Source: Gonatopus flavifemur
Lineage: Eukaryota; Arthropoda; Insecta; Hymenoptera; Dryinidae
NCBI GenBank assembly: GCA_018340375.1
Contig: JAFFJZ010000004.1
Coordinates: 30,788,001-30,852,000, forward strand
Reading direction: 5' to 3'
Length of the DNA stretch: 64,000 bases
Both the position numbers and the translations under genes were made by a program. Numbering within the stretch: position 1 is the first letter of the stretch; each line of letters opens with the position of its first letter. Positions 22,976-34,600 of this stretch are shown one piece after another. A model generated the notes under the pieces. The model saw nothing but the letters and a program-made list of their open reading frames with translations, searched no databases and had not been told where the DNA came from.

Positions 22976-23488
22976 AGCACAACCACCGATTCTCCACCCA
23001 GGACTTCGGTGGACTAGAGGTGGAGAATCAGTGGAGAAATAAGAGCCTTGGCAATAAGAGAGAAATGAGGGAGAGTCTCCGTTGAGGCAACGGAGAGGCG
23101 ACGTGGATTTGTCCGCCCCCTTTATTTTCAATAAAACTTATGTTAGTGGATTCACTCATTGGAATTTGGTTGTGTAAATCGACAGATATGAATTTTAGGA
23201 TGGGGGCCAAATTAACGAGAAACCAAATCAACGAAAAGTTGGTTGAAAAGAGAGATACGTCACACTCTCTCTTCTCAAACACTGATTTCGTTGATTTGTC
23301 TTTTCGTTGATTTGGCCCCCATTCGAATTTCATTGAAAATAAAGGGGGCGGACAAATCTACGTCGCCTCTCCGTTGCCTCAACGAAGACTCTCCTTTATT
23401 TCTCCCTTATTTCCACGGCTCTCATTTCTCCACTGATTCTCTACCTCCAGTCCACCGAAGTCCTGGGTGGAGAATCGGTGGTTGTGCT
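22976..23488. mobile_element. 513-bp foldback MITE inserted in the MULE
   Basis: Left end 'AGCACAACCACCGATTCTCC', right end its complement, with arms of about 150 bp (22976-23127 and 23340-23488) sharing 'ACCCAGGACTTCGGTGGAC' and 'TCTCCGTTGAGGCAACGG' with small differences. GTAC on both sides is a candidate 4-bp target duplication. The MULE reading frame resumes on the far side. The loop contains the mini-MITE at 23198-23324. Half of a second copy is at 48232-48370. Confidence 0.85.
23198..23324. mobile_element. Mini-MITE copy 1 (GGATGGGGGCC termini)
   Basis: TIR 'GGATGGGGGCCAAATTAACG' at the left, mirrored at the right ('CGTTGATTTGGCCCCCATTC'). Flanked by GAATTTTA (23190-23197) and GAATTTCA (23325-23332), an 8-bp target duplication with one difference. 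The interior 'TTGGTTGAAAAGAGAGATA' with 'GTCACACTCTCTCTT' is shared with copies 2 and 3. This copy has an extra short duplication at its left end (127 bp against 111 bp in copy 2). Confidence 0.85.
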
Positions 23489-24196
23489 GTACGGGAGACG
23501 ACGTCCAATGTTCGAGATACCAATGTGGAATTGTTATGACACTGTCATTCAGAATGGTTTCTGAACAGATAACGCGGTAGAAGGATGGCATCGGGGATTT
23601 AACGAACGCGTAAAAGTACACCATGCTTATATCGGTAAATTTATGAATTATGGAAAAGGACAAAGCAACACCGAGTTGTCACTGGAACAGGAATGTGCCG
23701 GTAGAGAAATCCATAGTTCAAAACGTAGGAAGTATGTGGATCATGATAAGAGAGTGTTGAATGTCGTAGCGGAATATGAAGGAAGTGACGTGTTGGAGTA
23801 TTTACGTGGCATTGCCTATAATGTTGTCTTGTGAATAAAGTTTCTGTCAGTACACCGATGATGTGTTGATACGACGTTGTTTGAAGGATATAATTCTTCG
23901 TGTGAAACTGTGTCCATGTTTAGAGAGAAGATGATGTGAAAGAGATTTTGTCGAAAGCTGTGAGGGTGTAGGAGATTCATTTAAGAACATGTGTAATAAT
24001 GATGTTGTTTGAAACCAATGTAAAGTCGTATACAATAAATGAAGTTTTGTATGAAATAAAAAGATCATATTGGATTAAATTGGGTTTGACTGGGTGGAGA
24101 TATTTTGTCCGGGATAATTTTGAGGATGGGATGTTTTTGTGTGTGGATCAATTTGTTAGGGATATTTTATCCAGGGATGTTTGGACATGTAATCCA

Positions 24197-24403
24197 AAAT
24201 CATCATTTTTCACGACATGTTCCTTCATCCCCGCCGTTCTTCTATGAGAATCAGGTTGAAACATGAATGGGACCACTATCAGCTCAAGTTCCAACTGTGG
24301 TAAAAATTTCGTGACAATCGGATAATAGGAACGGAAGATATGTGCGGTCGCAGAATAGTTCAAATCCCCATAGACACAGAGAGAGACAGAGAGACAGACA
24401 GAC
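24197..24403. repeat. Third satellite-like unit and (GACAGA)n tract
   Basis: The segment matches the 20500-21240 repeat ('CGTTCTTCTATGAGAATCAG' against 'CGTTCTTCTTAGAGCATCAG', then a shared 'CGGATAATAGGAA'). It ends in a purine-rich simple repeat of AGAGAGACAGAGAGACAGAC type at about 24376-24403. Confidence 0.6.
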
Positions 24404-24678
24404 ACGGAACCAGAGTTACTCCCTGAGCTCTGAGAAACATTTTTGTCTAAGAGATTCTCAGTTTGGAGACAACAAAATTCTGGGTCCCTCGAAACGATCA
24501 CAAAGTTTCCCCCTAACAAGGAAGCAATAGCTGATAACAGTTATTGAATATAAAATTATATTGATAGTTACCAAATATTTTATCAATGTTATTGATATTC
24601 GATCAATATCATCGAATATTTGATTGGTCATATTTGAGAAAATAATTTAATACCTGTTACCAATCCTTCCTTCCAGTG

Positions 24679-25696
24679 TTCTATGAACGTGACATGGAAG
24701 GTTTCTTGCTGCACCGGATGAATATAACCAGGTGGCATTTCCACAGTACTTTATTAGCACTCTCCTACTATTCGAGTCAATTCCATAGAAAATTTCTTAT
24801 ATCATTCTGAATCCCCATCTTGAATTCGATGACATTTTTTAATGGATCCTCACTCTGTTGAAAAACTCAGCTGGATTTCAGCTAGGTCCCACCATGTGCT
24901 GGGTAGCATTTGTAGGAATTTGGTTATGATCAAACATGTCAAGTAGGACCATGCTGCATATGAACTTTCTGAATGGTACCAAGTTGATTTAACCCAGCGC
25001 AAATAAACTGAATACGAAACTGTGCAAAACTCTTTGCAACACTCCAAGCGTGAAGGCGTTTCACGTGAGGCGTGTCCGGAGATTCACGATAAAGGCACCA
25101 TTTTGTGAAATTTTTTTACCTAAATTTTCCATATTGCACTCCAATACATGCCTGATAACATACTTGAAACATTGTTTGTTACCACTTCCCTTCAATGTCA
25201 AAAAAATCAAGAAAAAAAAGAGGTGCTAGAATGGCGTAACCTCTTAACCCATTAACTCCGGGAAATGCAGGATTTCAACTGTAATTTGAAACGTTGCAAA
25301 TGATATATACATCATTAAAAACTCATGGCAAAAATACCTTGCCTACTATTTTTGAGGTTGCTCTTTCGGTTGCTGAGGTCAAAATCACCTTCAGACGGCG
25401 CTGGAATACCGATATGGCCGATTTAAAATAAAAAGTCGACAAAAAATTGGAGGATATTTGACTTTGTGACTTTTTCACGGGTTGAGAATGCACTCAAAAT
25501 TATTCAAAACATCAACCAAGGGTGCACAAAATATCTCAACTTCACGATAGAATCTTTTCCCAGACTTGAAGGAGACCTAACCTCTCTCAATTTACCATAT
25601 ATTCACCAAAATAACTCGCAATTGTGAGAATCTAGAGAAAATTGACAGAACATATAATTTTATTCGTTCAGTATTCTTCAAGAGAAGTACCCGGAG
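24679..25696. other. No recognised feature
   Basis: No similarity to coding sequence. 'TTAACCCATTAACTCCGGG' near 25252 looks like a transposon terminus of the ACCCATTA type seen at 3872, but I found no mate. Confidence 0.3.
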
Positions 25697-26165
25697 GTTT
25701 TTGAGGTCGCTGACTACGAATCGAACATCAGATTTTCAAAATTCAAAATGACGGATCCAAGATGGAGGACGAAAAGTCAGAAAAAGCCTCGAAAATGGAT
25801 GAAAATCGGTATGCTTAGTTTTTTTGAGGTTCCTGATTACGAATCCATTTTCAGATTTCCAAAATTCAAGATGGCGGACCTAAGATGGTGGATGAAAAGT
25901 CAGAAAAAGCCTCGGAGATGGATTGAAATCGATCCACCGAGGTTATTGAGGTCGCTGATTACGAATTCAGCATTAAATTTCCAGAATTCAAGATGGCGGA
26001 CCCAATATGGTGGACGAAAATTCGAGAAAACTCTCAAAGATGGATGAAAATCGGTATACTGGGGTTTTTGAGGTCACTGACAACGAATCCAGCATCAGAT
26101 GTTCGAAATTCAAGATGGCGGATTCAATATGGCATACCGAAATTCATGAAATCACTCAAAATCAT
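25697..26165 (+). repeat. 122-bp minisatellite, ~3.8 units
   Basis: 'GAGGTYxCTGAYTACGAATC' recurs at 25703, 25826, 25948 and 26070 (spacings 123, 122, 122), each followed by 'TTCAARATGGCGGA' and 'GATGGATGAAAATCGGTAT'. Because the unit is not a multiple of three, successive units fall into different frames. The open frames across it (for example 25748-26047, with KMADPRW-like repeats) arise from the tandem structure. I see no evidence that it encodes a protein. An inverted, older relative lies at 541-850. Confidence 0.9.
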
Positions 26166-26392
26166 GCAATCATGTTTATACGTGAAGTTTCCACAAGAAA
26201 ATTGGTTGTTCCCGTCCGTTAATCATTCCATGTGCACATTTCCCAAGTCAAACTACGTAGCAAGTTTATATTCTTGTATGTTCCCCAATAACTCAGTTCT
26301 TCATGCGATAAACTTCGTTTTATTTTCTCCGATTCACTTGATGATAATGTCAAATTCAATTACCCTAATAATAACTGATATTCACCGCTTAC

Positions 26393-29147
26393 GGGGCATT
26401 CCACGTCAAGTGTACCCGCCTAAAAACCTTGATCGCTGGAATTTTGATAAAACTTGGTGGAGGTGTTGTACTATTGGAGTACATAATTTGTGCAGAAGGG
26501 GGGAAGGAAATATCGACGGGTTGCCGAGATACAGGGGCTGAAATTTTTGGACAGGTTTGTCGTCGTTGAATTATAACTCAGTTTTTATTATTTTTTTTCA
26601 AATGGAAGTTATGGTTTTCGTCGGTTTTTTTCCGTTATGTCCGAAAGATATGGAGACAATCCTCCAAATTAATTATCTCTGCAAAAAAAGTGATTTTTCT
26701 TTTTCTTTTCGATTTTTGTTAGAGATCGGCATTTTTGAAAATTCTTTATTTACGCTCAATCGGAAGCTTATTCTTTTCCCTTCAAAATCATTGGTCACAC
26801 ATGATGGAGTCTCATGAACTCATCAGTGAATTTAATCGTTAATGCTGGCACGATCCAGCTTCCAAGCGCGCTGAACATACTGGTCAGCCGTCACCTGGTA
26901 CGGCGATGTTGATGAAAATTTTTTTCTATAGACTACTGCAAAATGATTGATAGGATACATAGAACATGCTTTATTTACTGTAGAAATCATTTATCATCAT
27001 TATTAATATTCTCATTTTCTCATTCCTAATGAACAAATTTTGTATTTTGTTTTTAGAAGTATATACAATTTTCTCACAATAACGTTGTAAATAGTGTTAC
27101 AAGTTGGTATGGGATTGGAAAAGAATGTGTACATCAAGTTCTCTTGATTTTCTTCTGAAGTTTTGGAGAAAAATTGCTTCTAGAATAGGAAGAATATCTC
27201 CTAACTTGGTGACTCGTTTGTGAAACTGGGACGAACGCATGATATTTTATTGTCCCCAGAATCGTTTTCGCACAGTCAAATCGACACTTCAGCTCATCTC
27301 GTATCTTTCCATGGCTCTCTTTAGAACTAAAAAATATTTTTGTTCCTGAAAAGTTATCTTTCGCTCAAGCATAAAATGCATCGCAGGTTAAAATTTGGTC
27401 CCTTGAGGATGCCTGTGAACTTGGACGCATTGCTGATCTTTTTATGTTCCCGCCGATACCATCACATGACCCTTTACCATGTGCAGTCTCATGGAAGTGC
27501 CACTCAGCTTCAATACCAAAATCCTCCTCATGATGGAGTAGATTTTGGAAATTGTACTTGTTTTTGAAATGCTGTGCTGCTCCATCGGAGAAATAGAATA
27601 TCCTCTCAACATTGGACTTTTCTTGCAAGTACGTAATCAATATTTTTTGGAAAGCATACACCGCGACTGTGTCATGCTTTAGATCATCGGATAAAATTGC
27701 CTTACTTTCATGTGCAACATCATTCCCTCTTCTCTTAATAGAACACGACTGTAAATATTGTGATCTGATCGTTATTTCAATGGAAAGATTGCGCCGCATT
27801 TTGCGCAATAAAAGAATAATTCTAAGCGAAGTTACATGTTACGAGAAAATCCCCTTCTTTCAGACTTTGCTTAATATGTTCCAAAAAATCTGACTGCTGT
27901 TTAGCAATGGAAGAATGGGGTCTTCACTTTCGCAAGCGATCGAAAAACTGATCCGCAAAATCTTCTGAATCCATGACTACAGTGACCAAGGTACTCCTGT
28001 CGGTCTGTTGCCAGTTTTGGAATTCTATATTCTCAATGTCTTGATCTGCAAGAACTGACTTGAGGGATTCTTTCACAGTTTCGATATCAGGGCACTTTTC
28101 ACATTCATTGAAGTGACATTCTGCAATCGGTGTTGTACATGTCATTATTCTGAAAATGTCTTGGTACGTTTGGAATGGAAAGTCAGTTCCACAAGTCAAA
28201 TCTTTGAAATTGACAGCTCCCAGCATCAAATTCACATTTTCATGGTGAACGCAAACACATCCGGTATGAGTACCACTGGCTTCGGCGAGAACACAGTTCC
28301 GTGGTCTGAGTTGACAAAATTTAGAAAAACCTATCTTTTAAAAATTCGGAATAATTCAGAAAGATCACATAAAACCAGTCTCTTCTGGAAATGTTCACGA
28401 GATCCATCTGGTTTCCTGATCGACACGTAATCTTCCATCCCTGACATGATACGACTATCCTCATCATCTTCATAAAAGGCAACGATCAAATTAGCCGTAT
28501 CAATTGGTAAATTTCTACCTAATTTGGAATTTGGTTTGGTGAAAATATCACATTCATTCACCAACTGCTTCGCTTTCCTTGCTTGGCGTTCAGAAGCACC
28601 GAATTCTGTAGCCAATTTTCTCCGACCCCAAGATTTCGGTGCGACAGTGCGGAGTGTTAGTATGTTCAGCGCGCTTGAAAGCTGGATCGTGCCGGCTTTC
28701 ACGATTAAATTCACTGATGAGTTCATGAGACTCCATCATGTGTGACCAATGATTTGGGAGAGAAAAAAATAAGCTCTTGATTGACCGTAATTAAAAAATT
28801 TTCAAAAATGCCGATCTTCAAAAAAAATCGAAAAGAAAAATAAAAATCACTTTTCTTTGCTGAAATAATCAATTTGGAGAATTGTCTTCATATCTATTGG
28901 GAAGAACGGAAAAAAACCGACGAAAACCGTAACTTGCATTCAAAAAAAAATAATAATAACTGAGTTACAATTCAACGAACACAAACGTGTCCGGAACTTT
29001 GAGCCCCTGTATCTCGGCAACCCGTCGATATTTCCTTCCCCCTTCTGCACAAATTATGTACTCCAATAGTACGACACCTCCACCAAGTTTCATCAAAATT
29101 CCAGCGATTAAGGTTTTTAGGCGGGTACACTTGACGTGGAATGCCCC
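26393..29147 (-). mobile_element. DNA transposon copy 2, ~490-bp TIRs, near full length
   Basis: Begins 'GGGGCATTCCACGTCAAGT' at 26393 and ends with the complement at 29147. TIRs of about 490 bp reach inward to 'GATCCAGCTTCCAAGCGCGC' (near 26851) and its mirror near 28670. TTAC flanks both ends (26389-26392, 29148-29151), a 4-bp candidate target duplication, against 6 bp in copy 1. The two copies share very similar sequence over most of their length, but this one retains the N-terminal half of the protein missing from copy 1. Confidence 0.85.
27365..28726 (-). pseudogene. Transposase ('DGAAQHFKNKYN' type), copy 2, multiply frameshifted
   Basis: From high to low coordinates there are three blocks. 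First, 28726-28331: 'RTVAPKSWGRRKLATEFGAS', 'KPNSKLGRNLPIDTANLIVA', 'FYEDDEDSRIMSGMEDYVS'. Second, 28300-27924: 'LRPRNCVLAEASGTHTGCVC', 'NECEKCPDIETVKESL', 'IEFQNWQQTDRSTLVTVV'. Third, after a stop in 'LVTCNFA', 27808-27365: 'RIFYFSDGAAQHFKNKYN', 'LHHEEDFGIEAEWHFHET' and 'GSCDGIGGNIKR'. The order agrees with a single long protein family common in arthropods and known to me only as uncharacterized predicted proteins. The cysteine/histidine-rich CVLAxASGTHxxCVC region may bind zinc. It is broken by at least two frameshifts and one stop, so it is not functional as it stands. Confidence 0.8.
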
Positions 29148-29772
29148 TTACTACCATAGCATATACACAATGGAATTTATAACGGAGCACTAACTCAGCG
29201 ATACCAGTATCATCAGGGAGTGCGAACAAGTACCACTACTAGTGGGATACTAGCAAGTTGCTGCTATTTTCACACGTAGATCAAGCATTCTGTGTACATC
29301 GAGCTCTCGAATATTGTGCTCTTGATGGTAGCGTTGCTGCTAGCAGTGCTGCCTCGATTTTGCTGGCTGGGTCATGAGTCGGAGTTTCTTCAGGTGGGAT
29401 ATCAAAATTCGGCACAATAACTCTTCGTACCACCGGATGATTGGGCTATTGGATGTCTATCATTCAAGCTCCGTATGATTTTTAGTAACGTTTCTATGAC
29501 ACTCTAGCGCACGCTTCGTTCATTCTTGCTTCCCACTCCCGATTTCACCAGGATTTCGATGGAAAATAGTACTTGGGTCATCTATTTCTCAGAATGTTTC
29601 CTGAGCTCAGTGTGGATCAATTCTCTCACAAATGAAACACCTCAGGTTATTGATCCATAGTGTAACGTAACCGCGTCTTTTTATGGAATGTTTTTTTCTC
29701 GATTATCATACATCGAATCCTTCCCCGATATTCATATTCATATCCATGATACACACGAGATACAGATATATA

Positions 29773-31625
29773 CAGGGTGATTCAAAATTCCCGCACTCTT
29801 TGTTGGGAGTAGATTCCTGGTGAAATTCTAAAACGATTTGTCCTTTTGCACAATGCTCCCCGACGCATAATTTCCGAGATATAATTAATTAAAGTTGACT
29901 AATTATGAGGTGGATCCATCGGTCATTCAGGAGCGTCATAACAGAACAAGAGAGGAAGGTGCTTGCAGAGGGCGCTCATACGATCAGCTGATCGGTATAA
30001 TCGATACGATTTACCAACATACAAATTGGTAAATTTTCTATGTAGAACGATTGAATTCGTCGGCACTGTGGAAAAATTGATTATTGTCATGAATTCTTAT
30101 CACGATATGCTGTAGGTGAAAGTTGTAATTTCAGTAATGATTTTTATTACGCAGACAAATGTAAAATAGTGTTATTTCGTAGGGATAGGGATTCAAGTGG
30201 GAGAAAAAAGTATAACTACTCGTTTTCAATCAGAATGTTCATGTAAAAAAGAAAACATGAGAATTTTCATTCATCCGATACCCAATTTGAACGGTTTGAT
30301 TAGTAAGTTTAACACAAGAGATTGGATTCCGAATCCTGTATTCTGATTGGTCGAGAATCAATGTATATTAGATCAATCCTCGGCCGTTTCAAATGATTCT
30401 TCTGAAGAATGTGTTTTCGACTTATCCCAACCACAATATTGAACAATGATGAATTTATTCGAATTCACCCTTTTTACATCATTCGATGATTATAAAGGGT
30501 TTATCGAACGTTAATAACTTACTTGAGATCACTCAAGATCATTCATGTTTAAATCAAAATCTAATTCAAATTGTGTGCAAGTTCGAGCGCGTTTCTACGT
30601 TTAGAAAATGTATTCGTCCTAAAAAGGACGGATTTGGTTAATCTTCAAAGACAATGCTTTTTCCATTTGGAATAACAATATGCCCTTTGAAGCCATATGT
30701 GCTTTAAATGAAACTGTTTCGAGCTGTCACCTGATTGGTTGATTCGTATCACGAATGGTTGATTCAAGCTAAACAAACCGTATGTGATTACAATGTTAAT
30801 CAAGTGCAATGATTGGGTCGTATACGATGTCACACCTTGTATTTTCGTCAAAATTGATGGATTCTGCAAGTTGAAGTAAGTTATTAACGTTCGATAAACC
30901 CTTTATAATCATCGAATGATGTAAACAGGGTGAATTCGAATAAATTCATTATTGTTCAATGTTGTGGTTGGGATAAGTCGAAAACACATTCTTCAGAAGA
31001 ATCATTTGAAACGGCTGAGGATTGATCTAACATACATTGATTCTCGACCAATCAGAATACAGGATTCGCAATCCAATCTCTTGTGTTAAACTTACTAATC
31101 AAACCGTTCAAATTGGGTATCGGATGAATGAAAATTCTCATGTTTTCTTTTTTACATGAACATTCTGATTGAAAACGAGTAGTTATACTTTTTTCTCCCA
31201 CTTGAATCCCTATCCCTACGAAATAACACTATTTTACATTTGTCTGCGTGATAAAAATCATTACTGAAATTACAACTTTCACCTACAGCATATCGTGATA
31301 AGAATTCATGACAATAATCAATTTTTCCACAGTGTCGACGAATTGAATTGTTCTACATAGAAAATTTACCAATTTGTATGTTGGTAAATCGTATCGATTA
31401 TACCGATCAGCTGATCGTATGAGCGCCCTCTGCAAGCACCTTCCTATCTTGTTCTGTTATGACGCTCCTGAATGACCGATGGATCCACCTCATAATTAGT
31501 CAACTTTAATTAATTATATCTCGGAAATTATGCGTCGGAGAGCATTGTGCAAAAGGACAAATCGTTTTAGAATTTCATCAGGAATCTACTCCCAAAAAAG
31601 AGTGCGGGAATTTTGAATCACCCTG
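29773..31625. mobile_element. 1.85-kb foldback with ~755-bp arms, copy 1
   Basis: Tips 'CAGGGTGATTCAAAATTC' at 29773 and the complement at 31625, within TATATA on the left and TATATA on the right (TA-type target duplication). Arms 29773-30528 and 30873-31625 are nearly identical, differing by isolated substitutions, and so are much younger than the 2.4-kb foldback. The 344-bp loop (30529-30872) holds 'GAGATCACTCAAGATCATTC' at one side and 'GATGGATTCTGCAAGTTG' at the other. No transposase. A truncated second copy lies at 53441-54807. Confidence 0.92.
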
Positions 31626-34600
31626 TATATATTGTAAACATATAACGAACAAATCTCAATATCTTGAAGTCAAACATACCAGCCCTCAAGAAAATACGTT
31701 TCTGAGATATTTGTTTGCGTGTGTCACTACGAGTGACCTTTTTTTTTCTCCATCCTCAAACAACAGTGGATACCCAAAACCGTACCGATGAAGGGAATGG
31801 TTGATGAACATACGGCTGGAAATCTACAGTTGAGGAATGCATGTAAAGAATAGGTATGACTCATAGAGGCAAATACGCACAAACAACGTTGCCAACCATT
31901 TTTCGAGCGAGAGTCAATTTCAAATACTCGATCTCAATTTCGTATCAAATCTCCACCTTCATTAACCCATGCAAATGTTACAATGTACAAAACTTCCAAA
32001 TTGAAGACAGGTGCGTCCCTGCAATGGAAGTATATCACTCCAAAATGAATCAGGTGGCTCCTAATAATGAATACGAAATCGAGTCTGAAATTCGTCCTCT
32101 GTATAGAAGTGGCAACGATGTAAGAACTCAGGGAAACTATTGAGACTCCAACAATTGACAACTCACAAGGACGAGATGTACACAGGAGTCTGGAATGTCC
32201 AAGCCCACCCCGTATCTAATGAGAAAAAAGATCTCTGTGTTAAAAATGACAGTGTTACGAACGAACACGATTTCTTCAATAATTCCCAACGAACGGTATA
32301 AAATTTTGGTTTAGTTGTAGTTTCGATTGTTCAAAAAATTTCTTCATTGATATCCATTTTGTTTATTCTTTTATAATTGTTCCTTTATGATCTCTTTACG
32401 CGTCATCCATTCGGTATTGAACCGCCTGTCCCCTTTTTGTTTATGTTCTTTTGTATAAAGGATAACTTCAAATTATACCTGACTTAGTAAATGCCTTCGA
32501 ATAATGTACTGTTAGATTTGAGGTAACCGATTGGAAGCGATGAGGCGAGATTTGTTTTGACCTCCGTCATTGTTACGTGACGATATTCAAAGAAAAATAA
32601 AAACTGGTCAACTTCTCAAGGAGAAGAGATAAAATAGATAAGATAGAGTTGAACGAAAAGTCAGTTGAGTTCCATAGCTCGGTGAGAGTACACCATAGAG
32701 GAAAAAGCTCCCTCGCGAACGAGAGTAAGAACGCAGCTGTGCTGGGGCTGTTAGAGTCGAGAGGAACTTCTTTATTTTGGCGAGTGAGATACCAAAAAAG
32801 TGAAGCGATTCTTCGACTCTGACAGTTAGTGACGTGATCAGAATCGTGCAAGTTCGGTTCTTTGTTCATGTGTTCACGTCCAGCATCCCGCGGTCTCCAT
32901 ATTGAAAGCCAAATGAAGCGGTCAGGCAAACCTCGCTCAATTAAATCTACACTCTTACATTTGTGAAGAAAACAATTTTCGAATGCAGAACAATGAATCA
33001 TCGAACCATCAACTCGTGGATAATCTCTGCCTCCTTCATTCCATCGTCAAACAAGAAGCGCATGAGCTTCTTCAGGGAACAGATGACTTCCTCGTATGTG
33101 AGGGAAAACAAAAATGAAATAAGATAACAGTACTTGCCAGAAAGTACCCCACTCAAGTGAATATTTTATATCGCTAGAGGTCAATGAATCGCGTGGGATT
33201 CGTTAATACATGAATCGCTAGAGATTCATGGGAATTGAATAAAAATAAAGCCATCTGTCAGTCACACGCGGTGACTGTCGTGCCGAACCGCTAGGGGGAT
33301 GCTATGCACCCTTTATCCTTGCGGAGACGAAGTCAGGCACAGACAGGAAACATTCTACAAAAGGACAATGGATATATGAAATATACAAATGCCAACACTG
33401 CTATATATGAATGACAATAATGTTATATGTTATTGATTCATATAAAGGAGTCGGCTATCCAACGAATCAACTTTTTCCCCTTTATCCTTTGAGAAACAAT
33501 AACGTGATTGGAATCAAATAACTATATTTAACAACGAAATCTTTCTCCATATTAAATATAAATAACTACGAGATTCCCTGGAATGAAGAGGTTAGACCAT
33601 TTGACAATTAATTAACGATTAGATTTCGATTAATGACATTACCTGTAAGTATAAATATGACAATTGAAAAAATTTTGAAGAATCCAAATTTTCAATAACA
33701 AATTAAACTTCCAACGATCTCGCCACTATTGCTACGAACAATCATGAGGCTGAAATTGTGTCATGAATTGACAAAACATGAAATAGAGATACGTGCATAC
33801 ACATAGATATGTATGAGTATACGTATCTTTCCATCTCTCTCGCACCCGCAAGGATTCGATGAGTCGAGCTACCCTGCGAAGCAAAGGGACCCAGTATCGA
33901 TAATCGGAACTTGTTTCACGCGTACGCTTTTCCGAGCGAACGGTCAGGGAAACTCGGGGGGAACTAAGATGAGGAAGCATCCATCAGGATGGAGAACAGA
34001 GAGAAGCCCTCAAATACAGGCCCCCGAGGGCTAGGAAAATCACTTTTTCTAAGAATCTTGTTGAGCTCTATAGCTCTTCTGAGCCTTTCAGGATACTTAA
34101 GTATTACAATTGTAGTACCCTATAGTACTATTAGTCCTGAAAACTTTCTTTAAACAAACACGTATAAAAATTAAATTATTTCCAGAAGTATTTTCAAATA
34201 TTCAATTCAAAGTGATCAGTATATTTCAAATTCCGCGTCTTCGAATCGAGAAGTGAGTACTCCGTGATTTTCATCAAAATTTCTCATTCCAATTCAAAAT
34301 TAATTCTTTTTGAATTCTGTGACATATTGCGCTTGATGGTATCGCCAAATCAAAACGCGATCAATAATGAACCCGAGTGAATTACATATTCGCAGTGAGT
34401 TTGTTATCGATCAAGTCCTGTGAATTAATTAGCTCTGGGATACTTAAATAGTATCTATAGATATGATCAATTTCGATTTCTTCACACCCCATCATGTATA
34501 CACACATCCCGTTTAAATTTCCTCCTTCAAATCATTTCTTCCGAGCGTGTCAAGCGATCGCGATATTTGATTAATCAATTGAAATTATTCCTAAAACCGA

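Larger units (their letters stand above)
22104..23834 (+). pseudogene. MULE transposase, split by a MITE
   Basis: The first part (22104-22823) encodes 'HASDPGGVEAKTILTRLKKR', then 'VWLGDRTFRTVPLIYTQLYT', 'HGLYTGRVIRFVYMLLPDKS', 'LNPTELFIDFEQAFASAFRS' and 'IIEGCHFHLAQAVYRQMQ'. These match the MULE transposase domain, with candidate catalytic Asp in GDRTF and IDFEQ. After the MITE it resumes with 'RRPMFEIPMWNCYD', 'DNAVEGWHRGFNERVKVHHA' (candidate catalytic Glu in VEGWH) and ends 'YLRGIAYNVVL' at 23834. There are stops at 22098 and 22821 and within the second part, so it is dead. Any N-terminal zinc finger (FLYWCH in many relatives) is not recognisable. Confidence 0.88.
21255..24176 (+). mobile_element. 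MULE-type DNA transposon with ~85-bp TIRs
   Basis: The left end from 'CCCCGGACAATGTATTCC' with 'AAATTGATCCCCATACATAA' aligns with the reverse complement of the right end ('CCCTGGATAAAATATCCC', 'AAATTGATCCACACACAAAA'). Both continue to a second 'CCCGGACAAAATATC' motif, so each TIR carries an internal subrepeat. A MULE transposase remnant lies between them in plus orientation, split by a MITE at 22976-23488. The element lies inside the satellite-like repeat. A 9-bp target duplication, expected for Mutator-like elements, could not be confirmed by eye. Confidence 0.75.
18084..24678. mobile_element. Outer TIR pair enclosing nested elements (6.6 kb)
   Basis: 'CACTGTAAAAAAGGCTGGTA' at 18084 and onward (ACAA, 'AAATATGACCAATCAAATAT' near 18125-18149) is mirrored by 'GATTGGTCATATTTGAGAAA' and 'TGTTACCAATCC' up to 'CCAGTG' at 24678. 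The paired ends are about 85-100 bp. Everything between about 18175 and 24530 belongs to other elements, so the original may have been a small MITE opened by later insertions. No target duplication was resolved. Confidence 0.6.

Noticed and set aside
23028..23539. Open frames on both strands in the MITE within the MULE
   Set aside because: They are generated by the palindromic arms of the MITE and the mini-MITE in its loop, and mirror each other.
25748..26541. Plus-strand open frames with KMADPRW-like repeats
   Set aside because: They come from the 122-bp minisatellite, whose units shift frame from one to the next, and the end of the longer frame runs into the TIR of the transposon at 26393.
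32773..32790. Possible retroelement primer-binding site (TTGGCGAGTGAGATACC)
   Set aside because: There is no LTR pair, polypurine tract or gag-pol nearby to support it.
32573..33001. 142-codon minus-strand frame as a possible gene
   Set aside because: No domain, signal or repeat recognised, poor amino-acid composition for a soluble protein, and no splice or promoter context. Kept only as a note in the interval description.
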